From Lytechinus variegatus (taxonomy: Eukaryota > Echinodermata > Echinoidea > Temnopleuroida > Toxopneustidae): a stretch of DNA of 64,000 bases. A model generated the notes under the pieces. It was given only the letters and a program-made list of their open reading frames with translations. It was not told the origin of the DNA and ran no database searches. The first letter of the stretch is position 1. Each line of letters begins with the position of its first letter. Made by a program: the position numbers and the translations under genes. Shown one piece after another: positions 40,201-49,457 of this stretch. The stretch is from the NCBI RefSeq assembly GCF_018143015.1, contig NC_054741.1, positions 52,157,048 through 52,221,047 on the forward strand, given 5' to 3'.

Positions 40201-41952
40201 CTATGGTGGCGACGGGCTTGGTTTCGGATGGGTTTTCGGTGCTGTCGGTGCTGGGTTGATGGTTGGTTGAGTCTTGATCCTTCTTCTGGGGTAGTGGTTG
40301 ATGGTGGTGAGTGCATTGGTCACGTGCTTGAGTTCTTGATGTAAGTGTGCCTTGTCGCTGAGTTGGTGGGCTCGTCTGATGAGTGTGTTGGCGACTGATT
40401 GGTGGATGGACGGGTGGTGGTGTGAGCGGAAGTTGAGGTAGCGGTCTGTGTGGGTAGGTTTCCGGTACACCTGGTGAGATGGGAATCCAGACGGTGTCTT
40501 AGTGATGAGAACGTCTAGAAATGGAATTGAGTTGTCGCGTTGGGTCTCCATGGTGAACTTGATGCTGGGGTGCTGGTTGTTGAGGTGGTTGAGAAACTGG
40601 TGAAGGTCGGGTGTGCTGTGCGGCCAGATGACAAAGGTGTCGTCGACGTAGCGGAGCCAGAGTGAAGGAGGTTTGTCCGCAGTCTTGAGTGCTTGGTGCT
40701 CAAAGTGTTCCATGAAGATGTTAGCGATGATTGGTGAGAGAGGTGACCCCATGGCTGCTCCTTGTAGTTGTTTGTAGTAGTTGTTGCGCCATTTGAAGGA
40801 GTTGGAGTTGAGACAGGTGAGGAGGAGGTCGTGGATCTGGTCTGGTGTGAGATTGGTTCTGGATGCTAGGTCTGAGTCGGTGATCAGGCGTTGCTTGATG
40901 ATGTCACATGCTTGGTCTACAGGTACGCTGGTGAAGAGGGAGACGACATCAAAGCTGACGAGTGTGTCGGAGGGCCGGATCTTGGTTTTGGAGATGACGT
41001 CTATGAAGTGCTTGGAGTTGGTGACATGGTGCTGGGTCTGGCCTACGAGTGGTTGGAGGATGTTGGCCAGATGGCGTGCTGTGTTGTAGCAGGGTGACCC
41101 ACGAGTGGAGATGATAGGGCGGAGAGGAGTGTTAGGCTTGTGTATCTTGGGTTGTCCGAATAAGATAGGTGACTTGGCTGAAGACGATCTGAGTTGGAAG
41201 TAGAGTGCCTTGGGTAGTGCATCGGATCGGTGTAGGGTCAGCAGTTGTTGGTTGATTTTCCTTTCGTTGGCCTGAGTTGGGTCTCTGTTGAGTTTGGAGT
41301 AGGTGTCCTTGTCTTGGAGAATCTCTTCGATCTTGTCATCGTATGCGTCTTGGTCCATGATAACGGTGGCGTTGCCCTTGTCAGCCTGAAGGATGTGAAT
41401 GGCTTGGTTACGTCGGAGGTCCTGGATAGCAGAGCGTTCGTCTTTGGATAGGTTCTGTTTAGGTGGCTTGGCGTCGGAGAGGGCATTGGTTACCTTGAGT
41501 CTGATTGCGTTGGCGGCCTCTTTGGAGAGAAAGCGGAGCTTGGGTTCGACTTGCTGTACGATGTCGGAGAAAGGGATCTTCTTAGGAGCTACGGCGAAGT
41601 TGAGTCCGAGAGAGAGTACTTTGTGTTCGGCTTGGGTAAGTTGGTGTCGGCTAAGGTTGATTACGGTATCCTTGGTTGCTTCGGTCGAAGGTTGTTGGTT
41701 GGCTTGCGTAGGCTTGCGGGAGTAGAGTCGGTCGAACTTGTTGATTTGCTTGAGCTTGGTGGACTGGAAGGTTTTGCGAGATGTGTAGTCGTTGAATGCC
41801 TGAACTTTATCTAGATCGTCTGGTTTGAGTCGTCGGCTAAGTTGAGTTTGAGTAGAAGAGATGCTTCTAATCCTGCACCAAGCCAGCTTAGACCTCACTC
41901 GCGAACGTATCGCACGCACCCGACACCAACTCCACGATCTAAACTCAAGCAT
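40201..41952 (-). CDS. Penelope-like reverse transcriptase, left arm
   Basis: A 583-codon frame. Penelope hallmarks in order: ADKGNATVIMD, FGQPKIHKPNTPLRPI, SFDVVSLFTSVPVDQA, GAAMGSPLSPIIANIFMEHF, the catalytic YVDDT, IPFLDVLI and VYRKPTHTDRYL. The first 28 codons are antisense of the 80-bp centre and inner edge and are not native. True homology starts at SISSTQTQLSRR. It differs from the right-arm copy by hardly any residue (IISTRG versus IFSTRG). It is 5'-truncated, so the natural N-terminus and promoter are missing. The reading frame is otherwise open, implying a young insertion. Confidence 0.9.
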   Translation of the reverse strand: MLEFRSWSWCRVRAIRSRVRSKLAWCRIRSISSTQTQLSRRLKPDDLDKVQAFNDYTSRKTFQSTKLKQINKFDRLYSRKPTQANQQPSTEATKDTVINLSRHQLTQAEHKVLSLGLNFAVAPKKIPFSDIVQQVEPKLRFLSKEAANAIRLKVTNALSDAKPPKQNLSKDERSAIQDLRRNQAIHILQADKGNATVIMDQDAYDDKIEEILQDKDTYSKLNRDPTQANERKINQQLLTLHRSDALPKALYFQLRSSSAKSPILFGQPKIHKPNTPLRPIISTRGSPCYNTARHLANILQPLVGQTQHHVTNSKHFIDVISKTKIRPSDTLVSFDVVSLFTSVPVDQACDIIKQRLITDSDLASRTNLTPDQIHDLLLTCLNSNSFKWRNNYYKQLQGAAMGSPLSPIIANIFMEHFEHQALKTADKPPSLWLRYVDDTFVIWPHSTPDLHQFLNHLNNQHPSIKFTMETQRDNSIPFLDVLITKTPSGFPSHQVYRKPTHTDRYLNFRSHHHPSIHQSVANTLIRRAHQLSDKAHLHQELKHVTNALTTINHYPRRRIKTQPTINPAPTAPKTHPKPSPSPP

Positions 41953-43612
41953 CTCTTCTACTCAAACTCAACTTAGCCGACGACTCAAACCAGACGATCT
42001 AGATAAAGTTCAGGCATTCAACGACTACACATCTCGCAAAACCTTCCAGTCCACCAAGCTCAAGCAAATCAACAAGTTCGACCGACTCTACTCCCGCAAG
42101 CCTACGCAAGCCAACCAACAACCTTCGACCGAAGCAACCAAGGATACCGTAATCAACCTTAGCCGACACCAACTTACCCAAGCCGAACACAAAGTACTCT
42201 CTCTCGGACTCAACTTCGCCGTAGCTCCTAAGAAGATCCCTTTCTCCGACATCGTACAGCAAGTCGAACCCAAGCTCCGCTTTCTCTCCAAAGAGGCCGC
42301 CAACGCAATCAGACTCAAGGTAACCAATGCCCTCTCCGACGCCAAGCCACCTAAACAGAACCTATCCAAAGACGAACGCTCTGCTATCCAGGACCTCCGA
42401 CGTAACCAAGCCATTCACATCCTTCAGGCTGACAAGGGCAACGCCACCGTTATCATGGACCAAGACGCATACGATGACAAGATCGAAGAGATTCTCCAAG
42501 ACAAGGACACCTACTCCAAACTCAACAGAGACCCAACTCAGGCCAACGAAAGGAAAATCAACCAACAACTGCTGACCCTACACCGATCCGATGCACTACC
42601 CAAGGCACTCTACTTCCAACTCAGATCGTCTTCAGCCAAGTCACCTATCTTATTCGGACAACCCAAGATACACAAGCCTAACACTCCTCTCCGCCCTATC
42701 TTCTCCACTCGTGGGTCACCCTGCTACAACACAGCACGCCATCTGGCCAACATCCTCCAACCACTTGTAGGCCAGACCCAGCACCATGTCACCAACTCCA
42801 AGCACTTCATAGACGTCATCTCCAAAACCAAGATCCGGCCCTCCGACACACTCGTCAGCTTTGATGTCGTCTCCCTCTTCACCAGCGTACCTGTAGACCA
42901 AGCATGTGACATCATCAAGCAACGCCTGATCACCGACTCAGACCTAGCATCCAGAACCAATCTCACACCAGACCAGATCCACGACCTCCTCCTCACCTGT
43001 CTCAACTCCAACTCCTTCAAATGGCGCAACAACTACTACAAACAACTACAAGGAGCAGCCATGGGGTCACCTCTCTCACCAATCATCGCTAACATCTTCA
43101 TGGAACACTTTGAGCACCAAGCACTCAAGACTGCGGACAAACCTCCTTCACTCTGGCTCCGCTACGTCGACGACACCTTTGTCATCTGGCCGCACAGCAC
43201 ACCCGACCTTCACCAGTTTCTCAACCACCTCAACAACCAGCACCCCAGCATCAAGTTCACCATGGAGACCCAACGCGACAACTCAATTCCATTTCTAGAC
43301 GTTCTCATCACTAAGACACCGTCTGGATTCCCATCTCACCAGGTGTACCGGAAACCTACCCACACAGACCGCTACCTCAACTTCCGCTCACACCACCACC
43401 CGTCCATCCACCAATCAGTCGCCAACACACTCATCAGACGAGCCCACCAACTCAGCGACAAGGCACACTTACATCAAGAACTCAAGCACGTGACCAATGC
43501 ACTCACCACCATCAACCACTACCCCAGAAGAAGGATCAAGACTCAACCAACCATCAACCCAGCACCGACAGCACCGAAAACCCATCCGAAACCAAGCCCG
43601 TCGCCACCATAG
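41861..43612 (+). CDS. Penelope-like reverse transcriptase, right arm
   Basis: A 583-codon frame with the fingers/palm motifs of Penelope-like elements: ADKGN near residue 189, QPKIHKPN near 265, SFDVVSLFT near 332, GAAMGSPLSP near 396, YVDDT near 434, IPFLDVLI near 475. Unlike the left copy its N-terminal residues (ASLDLTRERIARTRHQLHD) come from the 80-bp centre and look like genuine element protein. So this copy extends at least 80 bp further 5' than its partner. The natural start is still missing. The GIY-YIG part follows downstream in another frame, as in the left arm. Confidence 0.92.
   Translation: MLLILHQASLDLTRERIARTRHQLHDLNSSISSTQTQLSRRLKPDDLDKVQAFNDYTSRKTFQSTKLKQINKFDRLYSRKPTQANQQPSTEATKDTVINLSRHQLTQAEHKVLSLGLNFAVAPKKIPFSDIVQQVEPKLRFLSKEAANAIRLKVTNALSDAKPPKQNLSKDERSAIQDLRRNQAIHILQADKGNATVIMDQDAYDDKIEEILQDKDTYSKLNRDPTQANERKINQQLLTLHRSDALPKALYFQLRSSSAKSPILFGQPKIHKPNTPLRPIFSTRGSPCYNTARHLANILQPLVGQTQHHVTNSKHFIDVISKTKIRPSDTLVSFDVVSLFTSVPVDQACDIIKQRLITDSDLASRTNLTPDQIHDLLLTCLNSNSFKWRNNYYKQLQGAAMGSPLSPIIANIFMEHFEHQALKTADKPPSLWLRYVDDTFVIWPHSTPDLHQFLNHLNNQHPSIKFTMETQRDNSIPFLDVLITKTPSGFPSHQVYRKPTHTDRYLNFRSHHHPSIHQSVANTLIRRAHQLSDKAHLHQELKHVTNALTTINHYPRRRIKTQPTINPAPTAPKTHPKPSPSPP
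41867..41946 (+). other. Asymmetric centre of the PLE palindrome
   Basis: Eighty bases with no inverted partner. Read on the plus strand they continue the right-arm reverse transcriptase frame, so they belong to the right copy. The left copy was truncated at 41866. This rules out a perfect mirror and marks where the two copies join head to head. Confidence 0.85.
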
Positions 43613-44319
43613 TACTACCCTACATCGGCAAGACTTCACACCGACTACAACGCATCCTTCACTCTGCCAACATCCTCGTCAGACACCAATCCTCTCGAAA
43701 ACTACACTCCATCCTTCACTCTCATAAGGACAAGCACCCATCCAACAAACAACCAGGCGTCTACAAGATCCCCTGCGACTGCGGTAAAGTCTACATTGGG
43801 GAAACCGGCCGAGACTTCGACACCAGACTCAAGGAACACAAGACCCACCACCGACGCAGCGACTGGGACCGATCCGCCATCGTCAAGCACGCACAACAAG
43901 AGAATCACCGCATAGAATGGGAAAGGAGCCACCTAATCACCAACATCCGGCACTGGAATACCAGAAGGGTCAGGGAAGCCATTGAGATACATCAACACAA
44001 CACTGTGCCTCAAGACCCTGGCCTCCACATCAACAGCATCTGGCACCCAATCCTACGTCACCATCAAACTTCTAACCAATCCACAAACAACCAGCCGTCC
44101 ACCGTCACTCCACCGAGCCCTCCTACCCAACACAGCAGTCCGATTGCATCACCAACTCAACCAGGGACTCCGCCGACACACACACCACCGCCACCGACAC
44201 CTCGCTACAACCTCCGCCGACGACCCAACACCTCATCCGTACACCAGGCCACCCACTCACTCCCGCCGAAGCTCACCCGACGAGTCCGCCGACCAACACG
44301 CACAGAACGCCACCATTGA
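43613..44319 (+). CDS. GIY-YIG endonuclease part of the right PLE copy
   Basis: The frame contains TIVLPYIGKTSHRLQRI, then VYKIPCDCGKVYIGETGRDF at about 43756-43815, TRLKEHKTHHRRSDWDRS, and the Penelope closing phrase GLHINSIWHPIL near 44020. A basic, Pro/Ser/Thr-rich extension of about 90 residues ends at ERHH. GIY-YIG nucleases supply the target nick for canonical Penelope-like elements. Same content as the mirror at 39494-40200. Confidence 0.85.
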
Positions 44320-44538
44320 TGTACACACCGCCGACACACACACACGCCGCCGTAACTCACGCCGCCGTCTACTCACCACGTCCGCATACGACGCCCACTC
44401 GTTTCCCGCCAAAAACCGCCGACCCACACACAGAGCGCCACCTACGACGTCAACCCGCCGTGACCGCCGGCCTAGAGCTTTCCCCCACGTCCGCACGCAC
44501 GCCATAAGTACCGCCGCACGCCGAGCGAACACTCACTC

Positions 44539-44572
44539 CTGAAGACGGACAGTCAACCTGTCCGAAACGTCG
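44539..44572 (+). ncRNA. Hammerhead-like motif in the PLE 3' region, right arm
   Basis: CTGAAGA (44539-44545) matches the CUGANGA half of the hammerhead core. Next come stem CGGACAG, loop TCAAC, stem CTGTCCG, then AAACGTCG. If the last stem G is counted as core, GAAA is present. If not, the core lacks one G. Penelope-like elements are known to carry minimal hammerheads in their terminal regions. Activity cannot be judged here. Confidence 0.4.
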
Positions 44573-45041
44573 AGTCTCTCTACTACTCATCATCTCTACT
44601 CGCCGACGCAAGCCAGCATCTCCTCATCAGCTCTACTACTCAAGCTGTTCTCACTCAACATTCCTTCTGGTTTACAGTCCTTTTCAGGACTATTCTCAAG
44701 AAAGAATACTCTATTCTCAAAATCTCCACTTTCTCGCCTATCCACTTCCTCTCTTCTTCTATCCACTGCTTCTATAACACTCCACATGGTGTACCGTAAA
44801 CCACATCAGCAATTGTATTATCTAATTGGAAAACACAGATGTATGAGACATCAGACAACATGATTCTTGAAAAAAAAATATTTTTGTTTATTTAAGCCAA
44901 CGGGAGCCTTTCGAATTTACCCCATCCCCTCTCCGTATTTCGACTTTAAATACAAAAAATATCTTGTTTTAAAGCCATCGGCAAGGCAAATTGCGTTTTT
45001 TTTGTTATAATAAAGCAACTTTTATATCTTACATTCATCAT

Positions 45042-45125
45042 TATTGATATTATTATAATTATTATTAATATTATTGTTATTATAATTATTATTATTATTG
45101 TTATTATTATTATTACTATTATTGT
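45042..45125. repeat. (ATT)n microsatellite
   Basis: Irregular ATT/ATTATT runs within the inverted-repeat arm. The matching arm has its own AAT run near 47310, so the seed predates the arm duplication. Confidence 0.85.
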
Positions 45126-45428
45126 TCGGCCGTTTGTAATAGTGCTCTAGCACAGTAAAGGCTGTAACCCAACAGGAGCATGCCTAGGATACCCTTTCCC
45201 TTTTTGGTTTTATGTATTAAAAAATAGTTTATTGTCTTTAGAACTCTTAAAAGATTACTTTTGTTTGTACTGATACCTTGGAATAGATTGAGGAGAAAAT
45301 ACTCTTCAATTGACATGTAGAGGAGCTGTGGTAAATTGAAGAACAGCCACACGGCCCTTTATTGATTCCACTCTATGTTGAATTTAAATATTTTGAGAGC
45401 CCAATCGGAAGAAAGATACATTTTTTCT

Positions 45429-46580
45429 CAGTGACGTACCGTGGGCCACGGCAATGGCAAAAAAATCGAGTCACTTAGGGAGCGAAGCGCGCTAAGTTTT
45501 TAGGTATACTGACCTAATAGAAACATTTTAAGGACATGCAGTGCTATTAAACAGATATGTATCTCACTAATTGAATAATGTGAGCGCGAAGCGCGAGCTG
45601 AAAATTTTTGATATTCAGACCTAAAAAGGGACATTATAAGCAATTTTTTGTCATCATGATATGTACCTGCCTCGCTATACAATGCGAAGCGCGAGCTGAA
45701 ATTTTCGTATATATTGACCCAAAATGGGGAATATATTTTAGGAATCCATTAAGATTATACATATCTCAGCAAAGTCATCTAATGCTAGTACCAACCTTTG
45801 TTGATTTTGTTACAATTACATATAAACACATTAAGCATTTTTTGGAGACATGGTAATCATGATTATCATACGCATCTCACTAATCAAATACTGCGAGCGC
45901 GAAGCGCGAGCTGAAAATTTCGGAAATTCAGACCTAAAGAGGGGCATTCTAAGTCTTGTTTGTTTGCAGGAATTCACTAAGACTGTACGTATTTCATTAA
46001 CCAAATGATGCGAGCGCGAAGCGCGAGCTGAAAATTTTTGATATTGAGATCAGAAAACTAGACATTTTAAGGACTGATTTTAGAAATTCATTGAAGAGTA
46101 GACATCTCACCAAATAACTAATGCGAACGTTAGCACGGACAGGAAATGTTTTCTATTAGACCTTAAATAGGGCAATCAATTTAAGTAGTCATAAAAAAGA
46201 GCAAATGTCACTACATGAAAAAATTATGACTTGAATTGCGAGGTAATGTATTTGGTGTACAGTATTGATTTGAAAACAGGAGGTTTTAGTACATCAGGAT
46301 TATTTATCTCTTTAAACGGTCTATGCGAGCACCAGGAACAATAAAGTCATAGGCCCTGTGAGCAAATAATGTTTCATAAAGTTTGAAAAAAATGCTTTTT
46401 CATGTAATATAACATAATTATAATATAATATAACATTTATAATGAACATAATTTCTTCTTTCCCCACTACGTTTCTCTTCCTTTCTCCCGCTTTTTCTTC
46501 ATTCCCCCCCCCCCTTTTTTTGGCCAGCCGATTGGGGGGCACGTGCCCCCCCCCCCATGCCCCCCGTAGTTACGCCACTG
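45429..46580. mobile_element. hAT-type element with GCGAAGCGCGAGC subrepeats, second copy
   Basis: Ends CAGTGACGTACCG and GTAGTTACGCCACTG, homologous throughout to the nested element at 35893-36886. It includes the GCGAGCGCGAAGCGCGAGCT units (near 45583, 45682, 45893, 46010) and the closing GGCCAGCCGATTGGGG tract. About 1.15 kb. No exact 8-bp target duplication remains. It lies in the spacer between the inverted-repeat arms. Confidence 0.85.
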
Positions 46581-46589
46581 TTTCTACTA

Positions 46590-47168
46590 CACACAGTAAA
46601 GCCTCTTTGCGTTCTCCTCTTGAAAAAAAAAACACAGAAGGCATTGTTTTATTTCTCATAATATAAGTTCGTGCACGTGACGGTGGCCTGTCGAAGTTGC
46701 CAAAAACCGTTTATTTTGTTTTGACAATATATATTTAGAATATCGTCTAAATGAAGCCCTCATCTGGAAAAGGGCACTTATTAAAGGCAGCATCTACATT
46801 ATATAGAGGAGGCCTTGGCACTTGGAAGAGGCTGAAGCTTGTTTGATTTCTTGGGACCAAAATTTTACATTGAACCTTTTTAGTTTTTCAAATTTACATC
46901 AATAAATTTTACAGGAAATAAACAAAAAGGATTGCACTACAAAATGATTTTTGGGGGTAACGTTTCTTTTCTTTTTCGTTTTGTCACATCTGCCGGAATT
47001 CCGGGGGTGCTATCTATCGAGAATAACACACGCAGCACATTTTGCTTGTCAAATATATTTTCGTCAAAATGACCTTTAATTTTTAGGTAATAGCGTTTCA
47101 TTTTTTTGCTTGTCAAATTTTCCAGACCCTTGTCCCCCCTACCTTTTGGGAGAAATTCCCGCCCCTGA
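46590..47168. other. Spacer of the old inverted repeat, no gene seen
   Basis: AT-rich sequence without a recognisable exon or terminal repeat. Phrases such as TTTTTGGGGGTAACGTTTC and CCCCCCTACCTTTTGGGAG suggest degraded repeat DNA. Confidence 0.4.
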
Positions 47169-48536
47169 TACAAACAAAAGTAATCTTTTAAGAGTTCTAA
47201 AGACAATAAACTATTTTTGAATACATAAAACCAAAAGGGAAAAGGGTATCCTAGGCATGCTCCTGTTGGGTTATAGCCTGTACTGTGCTAGAACATTATT
47301 ACAAACTGCAGAACAATAATAATAATAATAACATTAATAATATTATTAATATAGATAAATATGAAATATAGATATAAAAGTTGCTTTATTATACCAAAAA
47401 CGCAACTTGCCTTGCCGGTGGTTTTTAAACACGATATTTTTTTTATTTAGTGTCGAAATACAGAGAGAGGATGGAGTAAATTCGGAGGGCTCCCGTGGAC
47501 GTATAGGCTTAAATAATAAAAAAAAACTATCTTCAGGAAACATGTTCACTGATGTCTCATACATCTGTCTTTTCCAAGTCGATAATACAAGTCAAACTGG
47601 TTTTGTAAAGTAGCGAGAATGCCGCGGGGAATGCAGTTTTGCCACTTCGGGGTCTCCAAAAGACATAAATTTTAACAAAGTTAAAATATGGATTGATGTG
47701 GGGTACATTCGTCATGATTCATGTGCCAGAGCTTCATTTAAGCAGTAACCTGCAAAGCAATATCTCCTGTAAATTTTCCAAGAGAAACCAATTAGAAACA
47801 AATAAAACAAAATTAATAGTGTTTTACCGATACCGAAATGCATTTTGCCCGTATGTATCACAGATTACGGTGTGGCAGACACACCAACAAAAGCGATACG
47901 AGAAGCCGATGGAAGCTACTGTGTTGAGATTGTGTTATCTCGAATGACATACCATTGATCGCTTTATTGTCCGATTCGTGAGTGTGACTGTGACATAGAG
48001 GATGTTTTGGTCTCGTTTTAGCGCAATATCACGTCATACATTTTGACATATTTGCCCTCTTTCTAAGCAAATTAAGACACTAATACTGTCATGAAGCATA
48101 TCAATGTTTTCGCTAATATATTCTCTTTCATGTAGAATGTTGACATTTTGTATTAATTGCTGTTATTTATAAAAACAGTTCAGGATTCTTGAAAGAATAC
48201 TCTGTTTTAAATTATAATTTGCATAATTTATGTAAATTAGGTAATAATAAACAAGGATATCCCAATTATCTTATGACAGTTTTCTTCCCTGTCTTACCCT
48301 AAGTCTTTATTTCAAATTTTAGGGCAGTTCTGTTGAAATATTTATTCTGAATTACTTGTTTTTACTATATCGACATAATATGCAAATTTATGCAAATTAC
48401 TTGCTTATTTGCATAGATACAGCGTGTCTCTTTGGATGAATCCTTTTCTTTTGACTCAAGGAACATTTGTACCAAGTGAGACATTTGTACTAAAAAATGC
48501 AGCGGTAAGCCTTTTTTTGCAGTTAACAAGTCAACC
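47169..48536 (+). repeat. Right arm of the old inverted repeat (uninterrupted)
   Basis: Reverse complement of the split left arm. It carries the uninterrupted equivalents of both insertion sites: AGGTAATAATAAACAAGG (hAT site, near 48240) and TCGATAATACAAGTC (Penelope site, near 47580). No gene recognised. Confidence 0.85.
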
Positions 48537-48725
48537 AACTCCCGGCGCAAAGACACTTTCTACACAGTGTTTTTTCAGACGCAGTGATAGAAAATAAATC
48601 CGCGGGCATATTTTCTTTCACTTTTAACAATTAAGGATTCAGTGGAAGTTTACATAGCGAATTAAAACATACCCTTTGTGATTTTCTATTAGGGACCTCC
48701 TTCTGACTTTTTCTCAGCGGTGCTG

Positions 48726-48731
48726 TATAAA
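48726..48731 (+). promoter_or_regulatory. Possible TATA box for the secreted-protein gene
   Basis: TATAAA in GCTGTATAAACTTCC, about 650 nt upstream of the signal-peptide ATG and just beyond the inverted repeat. It is plausible only if the 5' UTR is long. Weak evidence. Confidence 0.2.
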
Positions 48732-49376
48732 CTTCCTCATACATATACACAAAGGTCATTCCGTGTCATGCTAAACTTCCCCTTCGGGGTTTTGATGGAG
48801 AAAAATGCTGAGCCCGCGCTGATTCACAGTGACAAGCAACAAGTTAAATACCGCCATCTACACGCAACGCGAATTCATCGTCTGCATAATATCGTCTGCA
48901 ATCTGCAGTTCACGTCAGCTACAAGGAAACTCCGAGGGTACTAGTTAGCTCCGAAAATGTATTATTTCTTGTCTTTTTGAGCCCGGGAGCTTTCTAGGAC
49001 ATGGATTGCGATCTATGTCAGACTAAGGTCAGAAAGTTAAGCCAGAAAGGTGTGTGACGGAGAGCAGAACCTCGGGAAAGTTTATCAAAGTTGAAAACAA
49101 CTCGACCATCGCAAGATATTTTTTCTGCATTCGAGCAGAAAGCTGTACTCAAGTACGCGTGTCACACATGCTCGCTCCGCCTACCGCTACCCGCAGTACC
49201 ACATCCTCACTGCCTCGCTTGCTGCCTGGAGTTTCACCGGCTTCAGTTGAGGACATCCCGTTTATCGATTTTCCGGCCTGCTTCCACTGTCTGCTGCTAA
49301 AATTGGTGATTTCTCTTCAAGGTTGGCTTAGCTACCTGCCATTATTTTCATCCCTTGAGCCACAGTTTGAGGAGCC

Positions 49377-49457
49377 ATGGCCTTACAACCTTTTATTGGA
49401 AGTTCTATTCTCATCCTCCTAGCCTGCTCCACTTTCGCACTTCCGAGGACAGACCAC
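49377..49457 (+). CDS. First coding exon (signal peptide) of an unidentified secreted protein
   Basis: ATG in a strong context (GAGCCATGG) opens a 27-codon exon ending at a consensus donor GTAAGT in phase 0. The peptide starts MALQPFIG, has a hydrophobic core SSILILLACSTFA and a probable signal-peptidase site before LPRTDH. This composition and a short first exon are usual for secreted proteins, including neuropeptide precursors, but the mature part is not in this exon. About 400 bp upstream are less AT-rich than the surroundings and look like 5' UTR. I could not assign a downstream exon within the remaining 14.5 kb, so identity stays open. Confidence 0.6.

Larger units (their letters stand above)
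38962..44813. mobile_element. Head-to-head palindromic Penelope-like retroelement insertion
   Basis: The whole 5852-bp object is flanked by the 11-bp direct repeat TGTATTATCTA (38951-38961 and 44814-44824). Position p in the left half pairs with 83813 minus p in the right half, from 38996/44817 to 41866/41947, with very few differences. The centre 41867-41946 is 80 bp of single-copy sequence. Each arm carries, 5' to 3' outward, a Penelope-type reverse transcriptase, a GIY-YIG endonuclease, a Pro/Ser/Thr/Arg-rich tail and a 3' UTR. Both copies are 5'-truncated. The left copy has about 34 more bases of 3' tail. The insertion is richer in G+C than its surroundings. The homologous arm at about 47590 shows the empty site. 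Confidence 0.92.
35526..45269 (-). repeat. Left arm of an old inverted repeat, split by two insertions
   Basis: Segments 35526-35809, 38304-38961 and 44814-45269, about 1.4 kb together, are the reverse complement of 47169-48536. Matching words include GATACAGCGTGTCTCTTTGG, CAGTTTGACTTGTATTATC and AACTCTTAAAAGATTACTTT. The gaps are an hAT element and a Penelope-like element, each with its own target duplication. The arm pair is visibly diverged, so it is older than both insertions. What generated the repeat is unknown. The spacer is 45270-47168. Confidence 0.85.

Noticed and set aside
38962-44813. Palindrome as an assembly or read-folding artefact
   Set aside because: The outer ends differ (34 extra bases on the left), the centre is asymmetric, and the object is flanked by a clean direct repeat matching an empty site in the homologous arm. 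These features fit real insertion better, though raw reads would settle it.
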